Part shown: positions 9,946 through 21,479 of the stretch, one piece after another
How positions within the stretch are numbered: position 1 is the stretch's first letter
Layout: the number at the start of each line of letters is the position of its first letter
NCBI RefSeq assembly: GCF_000090795.2
Contig: NW_003546422.1
Location: 59,688-123,687, forward strand
Direction of reading: 5' to 3'
Source of the DNA: Amphimedon queenslandica
Taxonomy: Eukaryota > Porifera > Demospongiae > Haplosclerida > Niphatidae
DNA length: 64,000 nucleotides
Position numbers and translations under genes: made by a program
Notes under the pieces: generated by a model
Databases searched by the model: none
The model's input: the letters and a program-made list of their open reading frames with translations, nothing else
Told to the model about the DNA's origin: nothing

Positions 9946-12900
9946 ATCGCCCCCCAGGACTCAATCACTGATGCTACCTCATCCATGGCTGCAGAGAGAT
10001 CAGGGTCATCAGCGGGTCTGATATATCTAGATCAAATTGTTCAACTCATTAATAGTTCTGATTACTTTGTAGCAGTTCAAACTAGTATAGAAGCTGGAAG
10101 TTGTGACTCTGTTGTAATTCTACACATGCAACTATATCATCACCCTCCTTTGGGCCATATCTCTAGGTGTAGAATACTCATTACAAAAAAGGGTGAGTAC
10201 ACCATTCACATTATTTATCAATTAATGAAAGAGGGCATTTTGTCATCAACGGTTTTCATTGAAACCCAGCTAAAGGAGTTATGTGCTACTTACTCGCCAT
10301 ACTCCACAAAATATAAGTTTTGCCCTGGCATTGCAGTGTCAGAGTACCAAAAGTTCAAAGAGATTGTTTCGTTTGATCCAAAGGATGTGAGGATTTCACA
10401 ACATCCAACAGCACGAATTGACTCCAAATCTTGTGAAGTTTGGCACAGCCTTGGCGAGAGATTGACAGTGAGCAGAGAGAAAAGAGAAGCAGACGCCGTA
10501 TTATGCCATAGCTGCATGAGACTAAATTGCAACCTCAGTCACCAAGTGAAAAAAACTATGGCAGAAAGTCCTTCAAAAAAAAAATTATACAACAAAGTGC
10601 ATCATCACATGCCCGCTTGACATACATGTCACCTCAAAGTCAAGCAATGAGGAAGCAGAACATTAAAATTGATCGAGGCTCTTCAACCAGGATATTGACC
10701 AGACACGAAGGTAACACTGTAGTATTGGATTCAGAGCAAGATGAAGAAATGGCCTTAATACACAATGTTATTAATGAACAGTGCTCCAAAGATTTGGAAG
10801 ATGTAATATCTGAGGGAGAGAAGCATGGAGTGAGCGATAAATTGAGAGCTGTGTGGGCTAATGACAAGCGGACAATGAGGAGTGATTTTGTGAAGGACCA
10901 AAAGAAAAACTGTAAGAAATGAACTTTTGAAATGACATTTATTAAACAACTTTATCTACATATAGGTACTGGGCAAAGGAATAACAGATGGAGTTATGTT
11001 ACTATAAGAATGGGTATATATCTTTTTGTGAGCATGCATTGTATATGACTATTCATTATATACTTTACATAGCACTGGCAGTTTTTAGCAGAAGTCCAGC
11101 AGCATATGAAGCACTAAAATCTTTTAACATATTACAACTACCATCACGATCTACATTGCAAGCTTACACTGGAGCTTTTTTGCATGATGCTGGCAGCAGT
11201 AGTGACAGTATCTCTGAACAATTGGCTCAGTTCATTCTTCATGATGCTGAAAGAGTTAAGAAAGGATGCAAGCCATCAATGAAAGCAGGTAAAGGGGTAT
11301 TTTAGTCATTAAGTTAAAGCAAGTAATCATAACTTATTAGGGGCACTAATTTTTGATGAGGTAAAGGTAATTGGAAGATTGCTTTGGAACTCAAGAAGCC
11401 AAAAAATCATTGGTCTTAGTATGACACGGGAGGATTTAGCAACATTAGCTGATGTATACCAAGAGTTAAAGGATGAAAGCAATCAACAAACTTCATATAT
11501 AATGCAGTTCTTATGGCGAGACTTGACAAGTATGTGTATAAAATGCATTCAGCTATAACATCACTGTATTGTACAGGTGATTTTGATATCATTGGACCAT
11601 ATTACACTAGTTGTACCTCATTTAAAAACAAGTTTGTGTACTCATGTGTAATTGAGACCATCAAGCTATTTCATCTGCATGAGCTTACAACACTTCTTTT
11701 GGTATGCGACGGTGCTTCATCCAATCTCACTATGCTGAAAGCAACTCATGGTCATTTTGGTGTTTATTCAATTTCAAATGGTATGTCTTTGTTATACTAT
11801 AAACCATTAAACCATTTGTTTAATCTTGTTAATTTTTGAGCCACTTCTTGTATACATGCAAATATTTGTTAATTACCTAAATAGCCTAATAATTATAGTT
11901 CTATTATACAGAAGGTGATGACCCATTCACTGTACAACCAGTCATGATAAACCCATTTGATCCACCAAACCTTATTTACTGGCTGATCTGTCCCACTCAT
12001 CAAGTCAGTTTATAATCATTATAATAATAATCACTTTCAATAACTGACTTCTTTTCACATAATGTAGCTAAAGAACATGATCAACGCATTATTTTCTTCT
12101 AAATCAGAAGGTACAAAAGAGTTCATACAACAGGAAGTGTCATTTGGGTGGAAATCTATTCTTGATTTGTGGGAAAGAGAATGTAGGAGAATTAGCAGTG
12201 GTGAAACTAGGATGGTCCCTAAGTTAAAGGAAGTACACATAATTACTTAATTAGAAATTTTTGGACAAAACTTAATGTAACTCCAGCAAAAATCATGCAG
12301 GTTTATTATGTTAGATAATTACTGAAATGAGTTTAATATTTTAGCAAGAACATGTACTATCAGAGTTATTCCGTCACATTGAAGAAATGACTGCCACTAA
12401 AGAATGCTGCACAAGTGATTCAAACACATTACAATTTTTGGAAGCATGCAACAAGATATTTGAAAATGGTTTTCTGTCACACTCAAGAGTTGTCAGCATG
12501 GATTCAGAAGTTTTAAAATCTATAGATGAAGGATATCAATTTTTTAGTAATTGGCTAAAAGAAGTACAAATAAAAAAAGGTATCTTTATACAGATTAAAA
12601 ATAAATTTATAATTATACATTTATATAGGCTCAAGTTTCAACTATGCTGACCCAAACAAAGAGTTTTTAGCATGGCAAAGTAAGCTATATTCATGATCCT
12701 TAACTTCAAAATGATTTTTTTGTTAAAGCATTTGATTTGCTTCGTGTGGATGTATATGGATTTAAGTTTTTTTTGTCAATATTTTCTTACTAAAATACCC
12801 ATCTTACTTTGTATCTCCCTTACGTGTTTCTGGTTCAGCAGTGGAAACGTTGTTCAGTCAATATAAATACAATGCTGGAGGGAAACTTGATGCTGTGAAT

Positions 12901-13035
12901 TATGCTACTGCTAGAGCTGCAAGCCTGGTTAAACAAGTGGTATCCAGCCATCATTGCTCTAAAGATTATAAAGATCAGCCCTTACAAACAACAGAACTTC
13001 CACTAAATAGGAAACAATATCAAAAGAAAGCCTAA
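9919..13035 (+). pseudogene. P-superfamily (THAP9-like) transposase, multi-exon, two frameshifts
   Basis: GT-AG exons predicted by eye: 9919-10911, 10966-11013, 11073-11288, 11341-11529, 11577-11780, 11912-12003, 12068-12232, 12345-12579, 12629-12679 and 12729-13035. The N-terminus has a Cys/His region (VLCHSCMRLNCNLSHQ). The middle reads SPAAYEALKSFNILQLPSRS and TLQAYT, as in P/THAP9 proteins, then an RNase H-like core: ALIFDEVKVIGRLLW (first acidic pair), LLLVCDGASSNLTMLK (second Asp), DPPNLIYWLICPTHQ joined across an intron to LKNMINALF. The end reads ETLFSQYKYNAGGKLDAVNY. Frameshifts fall in an A run near 10576-10585 and a T run near 12767-12774, and a stop (TAA) lies in exon 2. No classical THAP zinc finger (C2CH with AVPTF) was seen. 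Confidence 0.7.
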
Positions 13036-13273
13036 TGCTAATTCAGTCTCACTATAACCTTCTCCACTCTGACTCTCTCTCTTTCTTTCTTTTTACCTCA
13101 TAATGTATTCTCCATAGACTAGACTTATATGTGTTATTCCAAATCACAGCTAGATTGCCAGCATGACTTTCTCATTAGTTTGAGCCAGTTATCAGATATT
13201 ATCATTATTATTGTTATCATTATTATTATTATTGTATACATAGGCTATATGATACCCTTTAATCAATCATTAA

Positions 13274-14551
13274 CTAATATTCTATATTTGTGCGTAAATA
13301 AGTATGGTGGGTAAGTAAATTGTCACGTAGATTTTGTCCAGATGTAGTGGCTTGTCCTTTTTCATGTGCCATCTTCTGACGTTGTACAGATAAAAACTCT
13401 TCAATCCTTATATCACTGAGTTTACGTACCATCTCTTGGTATACATTTTTAATGGGTATATCTTCTTGCACTACTTCATCTGTCAATGACAACTTTCTTT
13501 GAATTTGCTTGTTAAACTTTTCCTTTAACTCTTTTTCCTTAATTTGCATGAAATCATGGGCCACTTTAACTAAATCATCACGGTGTTTCTGAAAACCAGA
13601 AGGGTTAACCACTTGCTGTACAAATGTGTCGACTTGCTTAAAAAAGGGAATAAACGAAGGGTCGGGAGTGTACATGTACCCATGATCTCTATACCTTAAA
13701 TAAGATGGCATGTCTGCTCTTGACTTGGTAGCAATAGCTTGCAGAATGGGGATTTCATTCGAAATGGTCGCAATCTTTTCTTGGCTGCATCTCCTAATAC
13801 TTTTGTATCTTTCTTGTAGCATGTTTGACAATGTTGCTCCTCCAAATCGATAGTAAACATTGTCTTTGTCAGCAGGTTGTTCAGTGTCGTGACCTTGAGT
13901 GTGCTGGCTTGGTTTCTCAATGATTTGGTGTAAATGCTCCAGCATTAACTGAAATACTAATGATGATAAATGAATCATGATCGTCTTGCAAGATGATGTT
14001 TCCTTGAAACCATGACAAAAATTGTACCATATCTTCCTAATATCTGCGTCTGTCTGTGAATAATCAACTTGCACTGCACTTATGCAAGTATCTTCTGGCA
14101 GAAGAAAAATGCTGCACCTGTTATGCCACTGAATTTGAAGTCGCAAATACTTTTCTTTTGTTCGACCTTTGCTACAATCCTCATAAATAGTAATAAATAA
14201 CTGCTTATGGTACTGTACAAGCAGATAAAAGGAGATCACATGATCATTTACTAACCTATTTAGTGTGGTGCACTGGTTAGTTGCTTGACAAAGATGTTTA
14301 AGTTTTGTTCTGGTTTTATCGACAAGTGAGTCCAGCTGATATGATTTTAAGAATGTAGCATTTACTTTCCTCTGACTTGCAGAGTGCTGTTTGTGACCAC
14401 GACTACGTGACTTCACTACTGTGGCTGCAGATAATGACCAGGGGTTTTCTTCATTTTTATGAAGATTAGGTGTAATAATCTCATCATCTGGCATGACATC
14501 TTCTTCACTAGAGTTATATACTGAGCTACTAGCCTCTGCAGGAGTTGCCAT
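13274..14551 (-). CDS. Second gene of the P-like transposon, 425 residues, unknown function
   Basis: Intact single-exon frame. I start it at the ATG at 14551 (MATPAEASSSVYN), not at an upstream in-frame ATG at 14674, because the shared inverted repeat gives gene 1 the same start. Visible parts: an acidic stretch (SSEEDVMPDDE) near residues 13-25; a basic segment (KSRSRGHKQHSASQRKV) near 46-62; DNVYYRFGGATLSNMLQERY near 230; SYLRYRDHGYMYTPDPSFIP near 285; and a charged, helix-prone C-terminus (MQIKEKELKEKFNKQIQRKL; IRIEEFLSVQRQKMA). No catalytic motif is recognised. The same order recurs in the copy at 25758-27220, so this is a conserved component of the element. It could be an accessory DNA-binding or regulatory protein, but nothing in the sequence proves that. 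Confidence 0.75.
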   Translation of the reverse strand: MATPAEASSSVYNSSEEDVMPDDEIITPNLHKNEENPWSLSAATVVKSRSRGHKQHSASQRKVNATFLKSYQLDSLVDKTRTKLKHLCQATNQCTTLNRLVNDHVISFYLLVQYHKQLFITIYEDCSKGRTKEKYLRLQIQWHNRCSIFLLPEDTCISAVQVDYSQTDADIRKIWYNFCHGFKETSSCKTIMIHLSSLVFQLMLEHLHQIIEKPSQHTQGHDTEQPADKDNVYYRFGGATLSNMLQERYKSIRRCSQEKIATISNEIPILQAIATKSRADMPSYLRYRDHGYMYTPDPSFIPFFKQVDTFVQQVVNPSGFQKHRDDLVKVAHDFMQIKEKELKEKFNKQIQRKLSLTDEVVQEDIPIKNVYQEMVRKLSDIRIEEFLSVQRQKMAHEKGQATTSGQNLRDNLLTHHTYLRTNIEY

Positions 14552-14904
14552 CGCAAAAAAGAGTGAAATAAAAAGAAAGCAAGAAAGACTGGGTGTAGTT
14601 TTGAAAAAAAAAACAAACTGGTAGAAGTAGAGGAATGATGACAGCAAACAGTTTGAAATGAGCAGAAACAACACAAGAAGATCGCAGATTGCACGTACGG
14701 GTGGTATTATTACCGTTTTCGACGCGCTCTACAGCCCCGCCCATAGTTCAAACCCATCAATGAATAATTAATTCTTAATAACTACTAAAAATAAAATACG
14801 GAAATATCCTGAATGTGACTCTTCAATTCTACGACGTGATGAAGCAGGGGGTATATGCACAGTAGGACACTCTCTTCTATTATTATCTACTCTTGCTTAT
14901 AGTA
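14525..14904 (-). repeat. Right terminal inverted repeat of P-like element, with leader and start of gene 2
   Basis: Reverse complement of 9577-9945 with few mismatches and a longer poly-A/T run near 14606-14617. It ends outside at CTCTTGCTTATAG. It covers the ATG at 14551 and the first eight codons of gene 2. Confidence 0.9.
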
Positions 14905-15892
14905 AGGCCTGTTTGATTATATCATTATATAAATGTAACTAAAATAGCCTCATTACTTCAGTCAGCTAATTTTTAGAATGATAATGAAATTATAACTCAA
15001 AATGCTTATTAAGTGATTAAATTAAGAATCAGGTATCATGATTTTACAAATAAACTATACAATGTTGTAGTCTGATATATCGTCAGTAATTAACTCTGTC
15101 TCTACACTATTGTCAATTTCATCTTCACTACTTGCATTCTGCTCATCATCCTCACTTTCATCCGCTGATGCGTCATTCTCTTCAATGTTAGTTATGGTAT
15201 CACTATCATTATTACTTGATGTCATGGTATTGCTACAGTCTTTGCACTCACATCCAGCACCACATTGTTTCCCTTTTTTCTAGCATCCACATCTATTGCT
15301 ATGGCAACCACTTTTGCATGAACAGCCTTTATTTCAGTAAGAAGTCTATGTTTGATTGTATTAGCTTTCTTACGCTGTCATCTTCCCAATCTACCTCATA
15401 CTTCTCAAATTCATTTTTCTACCATCCTTGTGTGTCTGGTGCATTTAAATTGGCAAATAAGGAATGGTTTTTTGAGTTTCTCCACATTTCTTTAATCCAA
15501 CACGATCTTTTTCAGTGTCTCTCTAATGTTGTAAGTGTCGGTAGGCGCTGTGTTTCATTCATTGGATTTATTGATTGTTTTATCAGTTGATACCATATCT
15601 TATGTCTTTCATGCTTTTTGAAGGATCAGTGCTATTGAATAATTGTATGGGTGTTTCAATACCTAGATTAGATGAATCAGAAGCTAGGTTTTTTTTTAAA
15701 TAGACAGTTCCAATTAAACAAGCAAATGACAGAAATCCTAAGTCCATTGTCTCATTAGATGTATCAGAAAGGGAGCCAATCATTCTGCCTGTAATAAAAT
15801 TGGCATTCTCAAAAAAAAACTTTCAAAAAGGTTGCTTTTCCTATTCCAGAAAAATAAGAGATATAATCACAACCAGTAGTGATGTAGAGTTA

Positions 15893-17005
15893 AACAATGA
15901 TGCTCTCAATGTTGCTAGATGTCAATGAAGCAAGATCTGGATCATGATGAAGGCAAGTTATTAACCTGTTAAGATAAAAAAATCTTTGTTGATTGTGTAG
16001 CAAATTTATTTGTACTACTACTTGTTTTGTAGGATGATAGTGTAACATTAGAAGCCCAATATTATAAACATCGGTATCAGGTGAATAAATCAATATTTTG
16101 TTTGATTGTACCACTGTAACGTACCTCCACATTTGCATGTTTGCTTTTGATAAATCTGATTTGTACCATTCTATGCATTCTGGAATACTACTTCCTTTTA
16201 TTCTCCATGAATTATCTTCATTTTCTCCTGTGAAGCAGCCAGCGAGGATTAGCACTTCGTAGTTTTTGAGAAGATGTTGTGCTGAACGAAGATAAACAAG
16301 TCCAAGTGCTTCTACCAGTGATCTTTTGCATATGTGACATAGAAGATATTCTCTCCATGGCTTTGGAATATCAGAGTCATAATTGAAAGTAAGATGAACA
16401 TGTGATGTATTTATTTTAACATTTGACTCATATCGTCTATTGTGTTCATAACACTTGGGCTTAAATTGCAAAGGCTTTGGGTGGTCAAAAACTAGATGGA
16501 TTTCATTTGAGCCCTTTATGTAGTATGGTAGGATAAATTGCCTCAATAGTAAATCTGCATATTGTGAGATTTTTTTATGTTGCCTGAGAGGGGTTGTATT
16601 TATGAGGAACATAGCATCGATTATGACAATATCTGGATTCCATTGTGGATTGTCAATAAATGGAGTATATTCAGGGACAGTATACCAACTCTCTATCTTG
16701 TTAGTCCAGTTGCTTTTATTTCCTTTATGAGGTAAACCATTTAAGTCGGCTATTGCTCTAGGCAGCAAGGAATATTGTTCTACAGCTGCATCAAAGCTTT
16801 GTCCTGTTTGATTACACCAAGCTAGCCTTCTTCGTAGACATTTATTCACTTCACGTTCATCAATTTCCTCTGGTGTAATCTTTTTACTTTTCTTTTTCAC
16901 TGATGGTGCCATTGTCAAGAGTCTTCTTCTAACTAGAGCATTTGAAACACTAGGTTGCTTTAATATGTAATGAGAAATATAGTTTTGATAGTCCTCTTGC
17001 CCCAT
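15893..17005 (-). pseudogene. Longest open part of copy A: PIN/FEN-like nuclease domain
   Basis: A 371-codon open stretch inside copy A. Around residues 130-165 it has IDAMFLINTTPL and YADLLLRQFILPYY, like the N-terminal acidic strand of FEN/XPG nucleases. Near 175-190 is HLVFDHPKPLQFKPK (a second acidic strand), near 255 VLILAGCFTGENED, and near 300-325 an ILIYSPDTDVYN strand typical of the second metal-binding Asp cluster (DTD). A TAA stop follows SIIV, but the same frame goes straight on into the helix-hairpin-helix part (GCDYISYFSGIG), so the stop is a mutation inside the gene rather than its natural end. Confidence 0.65.
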
Positions 17006-18870
17006 TTTTCATGCATTAATAAGGTCATGGTTTTGTTCGTTAGAGGCAACTGTGCCATTGAATGTGTTAACTAAACCTCTATTGCATGTAGTAGTAGTAC
17101 TGATGAAGTTACTAGCTTTTATAAGTGACCTCATGTTCATAATGTTTTCCTCTACTTTCTTGTTTACAGTACTATTATCAACTAGAGCAGTCGGGTCTTC
17201 ATAATGTAATGGGAAATAATTGAGAGAGAAATTGTTTGTGTGCTTTAATTTGATATGAGTAAAAGTGTAGTGTTTTATTAAGATATGGTAATGTTGGCCT
17301 CACAACAGACATTTTCATATCTTTATTGACACACATTTCACGGGATTCATCAAGAGCTGTTGCGTGGCCAACTCCTGGAGATAATTTAACTGTAAATGAT
17401 CCCTCTTCCAATGCTAGTAAAATAGCCTCAGGATAACTTTGAATATCTGCAATATGATCAGGCGACAGCCTCTGGTAGTGAAGTCGATCATAGGCTGCAA
17501 AAAGTGGAGCAATATTTTTTAGTGATGACATACGAAGCTTCCAGTTTGATGTTCGTATTGATATATACAAACTAAAGTAAGAGAAAAATCATTGAAGACA
17601 AATTGCATCCACATCTTATATGTGTCATCTAAGCTTGCTTGATTTTCCACAAAATCATAAAATAGTGCCAATACATCTTCACTCAGTATACTTTGTATAT
17701 TCAATAAATATTGCATTGGTTTGTTGGTGTTACTCTCAAACACTAACTTGGTTTCCTCTTTAAGCTGTGGTGCTATCATTGATAAAACTCTCAATCATTT
17801 CGATGAATAATGATTCCCAAACTTGTAAAAAAATTATGCGTCCTCTTAAAGTTCGAGCACTTTTCCAAAGATGACAATGTTTCTGCTCTGAACCCACTTT
17901 TGTTGGCAATGTCTTTCAACCCAACATGGTAATATTGTTTCATTAAGACTTGTTGAAAGTTTTTCAATATATGCCAGTCACCTGGAAATATCAGTATATT
18001 TTTTAGAGCATCACCATAAAGCCTGTTTGATTGCTGTAAATGTTGATATGTTTTTCCATCTCCAACTAGTATTATGTGCTGTTGTGTTGTGCCAGTTAGT
18101 TTCTGTTGGACAATTTCAGCTACTTGAGACATTGTATCTACAGAATCAGCATTTTCATCAATGAGTTCTATATAAAAAATGGTTGAACAATGGTTATCTT
18201 TTAGTTGAGCATCTGAAGGTAAAAGAAAATTTCTTAGTGATTTAAATGAAGTGGAACTATCTACTTATAGTCATATAGCTTTTTGAAAGAAGAAACTACA
18301 TGCTTGAGTTAACAGTTTTTTCGACTTAATAATTCCTCACTACTTTCTAAAAACTTTGATATTGTTAAGGTAGCATATGATTTATGAATTAGTGTGGATG
18401 TTACTGGAATTTGTACATTATTTTTGTCTGTTTGTGTAAGCTCTAATTCAAGTGTACATTTCTCTTTGGACCATATTTGCCAAGCTTATGTGGTGATTGT
18501 GACGGAGAATGAGACAGTGTTCTTTTGGTTGGTACTAATAGATTCCTAGACTCAGTGCCAGATATGTTAGGATTAGTTATTTCTGTCTCCATTGTAAGTG
18601 ATGGTACTGGTTGCACGATCTGTATAGTTATCCCATGGTAACTTCATGATTGATTGCCGCAATACACTGCAGCATGACTATTTAAGAAATCGATGTTATC
18701 TGCACTGGCAACTGTAAATATTTTTGGTGAAAGCTCATTTCATACACTAGATTTACTTTGCTCTTCTGCAATACTTGTCACAAACCTGTCATGTGTGTCA
18801 GATGAAACACATACTCCCAGTCTGTTTAATATTCTCATTAATTTTCTACATCCTCCGCATACTTCTATTG

Positions 18871-19571
18871 TAGTCAGGCGGGCCTGACCCTCGCAAAGGA
18901 GGAGGATCAGGACCAATCCAACACTCTTTTTGGTGTACACTTTTTTGGCTTGGGTTGGACTGGGTGGGAGTCAATGCTTGCATTTGGCTATTTTAAAATG
19001 TTCTGTATGGTACTTCTTGGGCTGAAAGATGACACAAATCAGTTTCCTTCAGGCTCCTTCTCTAGACTCAGTCATAAATAAACCATACAAACGATCCAAT
19101 TTTGAACAGTTTGATAGAACCATAGATAAAACTAGGTCTAAGTTGGCATAGATATAATTGCACATGTAAAAGATGGTGAAAGGGCTTGCTTTAAATGTTT
19201 ACACCTGTTTGAGAAGCTAGGAAAAAATGGAAACTTCTTTAATATATAGCTGTTAAGAAGTGCCACGGTAAAATGTTCCTAACAGCCGGATCGTTTTCGT
19301 CACCATAAACACATAACGGGCTCCTAATTCTTCCTAAAAGACATATTAAGGTCCTTTGTATCTTCCAGTGTCTCTAGAAAAGTTCTTAGACATTGTCTTT
19401 GCCTTGTTTTGCTGCTAGAAACATGTAGAAAGGTCCCATTCGAATCCGCCATTTTCATTTCAACTCATGATGACTCATGATACGTCACTGTACAAATCTG
19501 TGCAGTGCCACAAAAGAGTGTTGGATCGGTCCTGACCCTCCTCCTTTGCGAGGGTCAGGCCCACCTGACTA
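18871..19571. mobile_element. 701-bp MITE with ~55-bp inverted ends and 9-bp target duplication
   Basis: The ends TAGTCAGGCGGGCCTGACCC (left) and, inverted, TAGTCAGGTGGGCCTGACCC (right) match for about 55 bases, including CTCGCAAAGGAGGAGG and CAACACTC. The element is flanked by CTTCTATTG at 18862-18870 and 19572-19580. Removing it rejoins the copy A gene near CGGCRKLMRIL. No coding capacity. A 9-bp duplication is typical of Mutator-like elements, so this is probably a non-autonomous MULE; hAT (8 bp) is less likely. Confidence 0.85.
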
Positions 19572-20711
19572 CTTCTATTGCAAATACGTGTTACAAACAG
19601 GGTTAGTCACCAAAAGCAGCATCGAAATTATGGCATATTTTCTTATTTTTTTGTAAAATTATCCTCTTGCTGCTTTCGTGTTTGTGCTCTTACAGATGAA
19701 GTGCATGCTGTAATGATGTCCCATAAAAGTGGGTTAATGCTGGTGATTTGTTTTCTAAATTAAATAAGTGAAGATCATTAATTTCGCTTGAATTATTTTC
19801 AATGCAACAAATTATTGATTATATTACTAGCTTTTGTCAATGTTGACTCCTTAGGTTCCACGATAACAGTGTGCTTTGTTTCACTTTTTTGGAAAATGGG
19901 ACATTATTTTGTGCCAATGCATGGCTGAGGCACTTCAGTATACATCCATTACTCGGATACAAAACTGTTCCTATTTTCTTAATGACATGTTTATAGTTCA
20001 TGTAAGGCTGCAAATAAAAGATGATTTGATTCATGAGCCATCTGGAAGAAAACTTTATAGAACTATCTGGTAATTCAAGATGTAGATTTTCTGCTTCTTT
20101 TTCATCAAATAAAGAAAGGAAAAATGATGAAACATTTGGAAATACATGTAGAAGAGCATTGTTGTGTTTAAGATTTTGTGCAACAAACACAACTGTTTGT
20201 AGAATAGCTTTATCTAATGTAGTTGAGGATTCATCAGCCTCTAGCTGTTTCCAATCATTAATTTTAGCTGATAATTGGTCTGTCGTGTCAATTTTTTTAA
20301 AGTTATTATGTTTCAGTAACGCAATATGCATATCATAGCATGATTTACAAATTGTGTCATCTTTTCCTATAATGAAATGAAACTCTGTTGTTTCAGTTGG
20401 ATATGAAGAAATTGTAGCAGCATCAGGACTGTGCCTGGTGAATGGACTCTGCCGTGGTCTTGGGGTTGCCCCACAACACACACAAGGTTTGTAGTGTATT
20501 GCTCAATATAGCAATTGGTAGTGTATATCGCATATTGTTGAAATACATGTACCTACTATAGCTTGAATGCTTGACAAATATCATTAGATGGCTTAATAAT
20601 TTTTCATTATAGAATGATGCTATTTAGACCACCAAAATGGTCATATCTTAACTGTGTTTTACCACATATAAAGCAAGGTTTGCAGCTTCTGTGTCTATGG
20701 TAGCTAGACAT

Positions 20712-21160
20712 TTTAGTACTTTCCATTTTTTTCTTTCTATGTGTAAAATATTGTATTATATTTCTTCAAAAGGTAATTATTTTACAGAACCTTGTATAAT
20801 CCAATCTAGCTAAGAGATGGTAGCCTGGACAACTGGGAAACTTCCTCTACTATGCAAGCCCATTTAGTGGGAGGGATCTAATTTGCTTCTGTTGTGGTAT
20901 CGATGTAAAAACGGGAGTGTGCCATCAAATTCCACAGCCTAATTAAAATATAGCCTGCAGAAGTATAGCTCTGTATTTCTTAATGCAAAGGAACCCTGAG
21001 CTGAAAAAAAATTAGCATGCACAATGAAGCATGATTGTTTTCCATGTATAACTAGTGCTACATCAAAGTATCATGCATAGAAAGAAAAAAGAATAACCAA
21101 AAATTATGAATCTACAAAATTATTCATGAGTCAGTTGGGAGTTAATTGGAGTTGCAAATA
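20712..21160. other. Spacer upstream of copy A, no gene recognised
   Basis: It would hold the promoter and 5' end of the copy A element, but I see no inverted partner downstream of 15055 and no clear TATA-like box in a decisive position. Confidence 0.4.
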
Positions 21161-21165
21161 AACGG

Positions 21166-21395
21166 GTGGATCCCTTCACATTTCCTGACGGTTGCGGTTC
21201 GACTGCATATGATCATTTCAAGCTTTTAAAAATTTACATATGCAATACTTGCAAAAGTGTCAATCTTGCATGCCAGTCTTCCACTACAGGGACAATTCCT
21301 TTCAATTTTTCCGTGTTGGTATCATGTGTTCTTATACCTATAGCTGAACGAGCTCTGACAACAGTGACTTGGTCACCACCAGCCAACACCTGATA
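21166..21395 (-). pseudogene. DUF6589-like fragment (central part)
   Basis: Minus-strand frame reads VLAGGDQVTVVRARSAIGIR, then TEKLKGIVPVVEDWHARLTL. The GGDQLT...VVEDWH pattern is the centre of the same uncharacterised transposase-like family as 8206-9215, which carries the part that normally follows it. A stop follows LLQVLHM, so only about 60 residues remain. Both fragments border similar words near a CAGTTGAACCGCAACCG-type motif (9171 plus, about 21180 minus), which may be a shared insertion or end sequence. Confidence 0.5.
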
Positions 21396-21479
21396 AAGTC
21401 AATCTTCTGTACTTTCTTGATGTTTAAGTATCTTAGGAACATACTTGTGTAGTACTTTTTTTATAAATGAGCTTCAACA

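Larger units (their letters stand above)
9577..14904. mobile_element. P-element-like DNA transposon, copy 1: two convergent genes within ~370-bp inverted repeats
   Basis: Near-identical inverted repeats lie at about 9577-9945 and 14525-14904. Inside, gene 1 (plus, 9919-13035) encodes a P/THAP9-like transposase with introns, and gene 2 (minus, 14551-13274) an intact 425-codon protein of unknown function. The genes face each other and end 238 bp apart, with an ATT-rich spacer between. The repeats include the 5' leader and first codons of both genes, so both proteins start MATPAEAS and presumably share promoter sequence. No clear target duplication is seen: the flanks are TTGTTATAG on the left and TAAGGCCTG on the right. 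Two homopolymer frameshifts in gene 1 suggest decay or sequencing error. A second copy lies at 25.7-33.4 kb. Confidence 0.8.
15055..20711 (-). pseudogene. FEN/XPG-like nuclease gene with transposase-like core and CXC tail, copy A
   Basis: Reads from 20711 down to a stop at 15055. Order: Cys pairs (CKPCFICGKT), then KPCVCCGATPRPRQ and HSPDA (20481-19837); CGGCRKLMRILNRLG, split by a MITE at 18871-19571; a core (18132-17519) with LVGDGKTYQHL and [24 protein letters not shown]; a PIN/FEN-like segment (17005-15893) with IIDAMFLINTTPLRQ, ILIYSPDTDVYNIGLL; an H3TH-like part (about 15890-15780) TTGCDYISYFSGIGKATFLK; DWEDDSVRKLIQ; and a CXC tail (about 15330-15235) CSCKSGCHSNRCGC...CGAGCECKDC, followed by an acidic end. 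FEN/XPG enzymes cut branched DNA, and CXC (tesmin/TSO1-type) motifs bind zinc and DNA. Stops at 15890-15892 and inside the CXC tail, plus poly-T shifts, make it degenerate. Copy B is at 38371-45830. I infer a mobile gene because of the repeated, decayed copies. Confidence 0.7.

Noticed and set aside
15216-15590. Plus-strand open frame of 124 codons
   Set aside because: It is the antisense shadow of the CXC and C-terminal part of copy A, whose minus-strand reading has recognisable motifs.
9160-21210. Shared motif CAGTTGAACCGCAACCG-type at 9171, 33583 and (inverted) 21180
   Set aside because: Too short and too variable to call element ends; kept only as a remark in the DUF6589-like entries.
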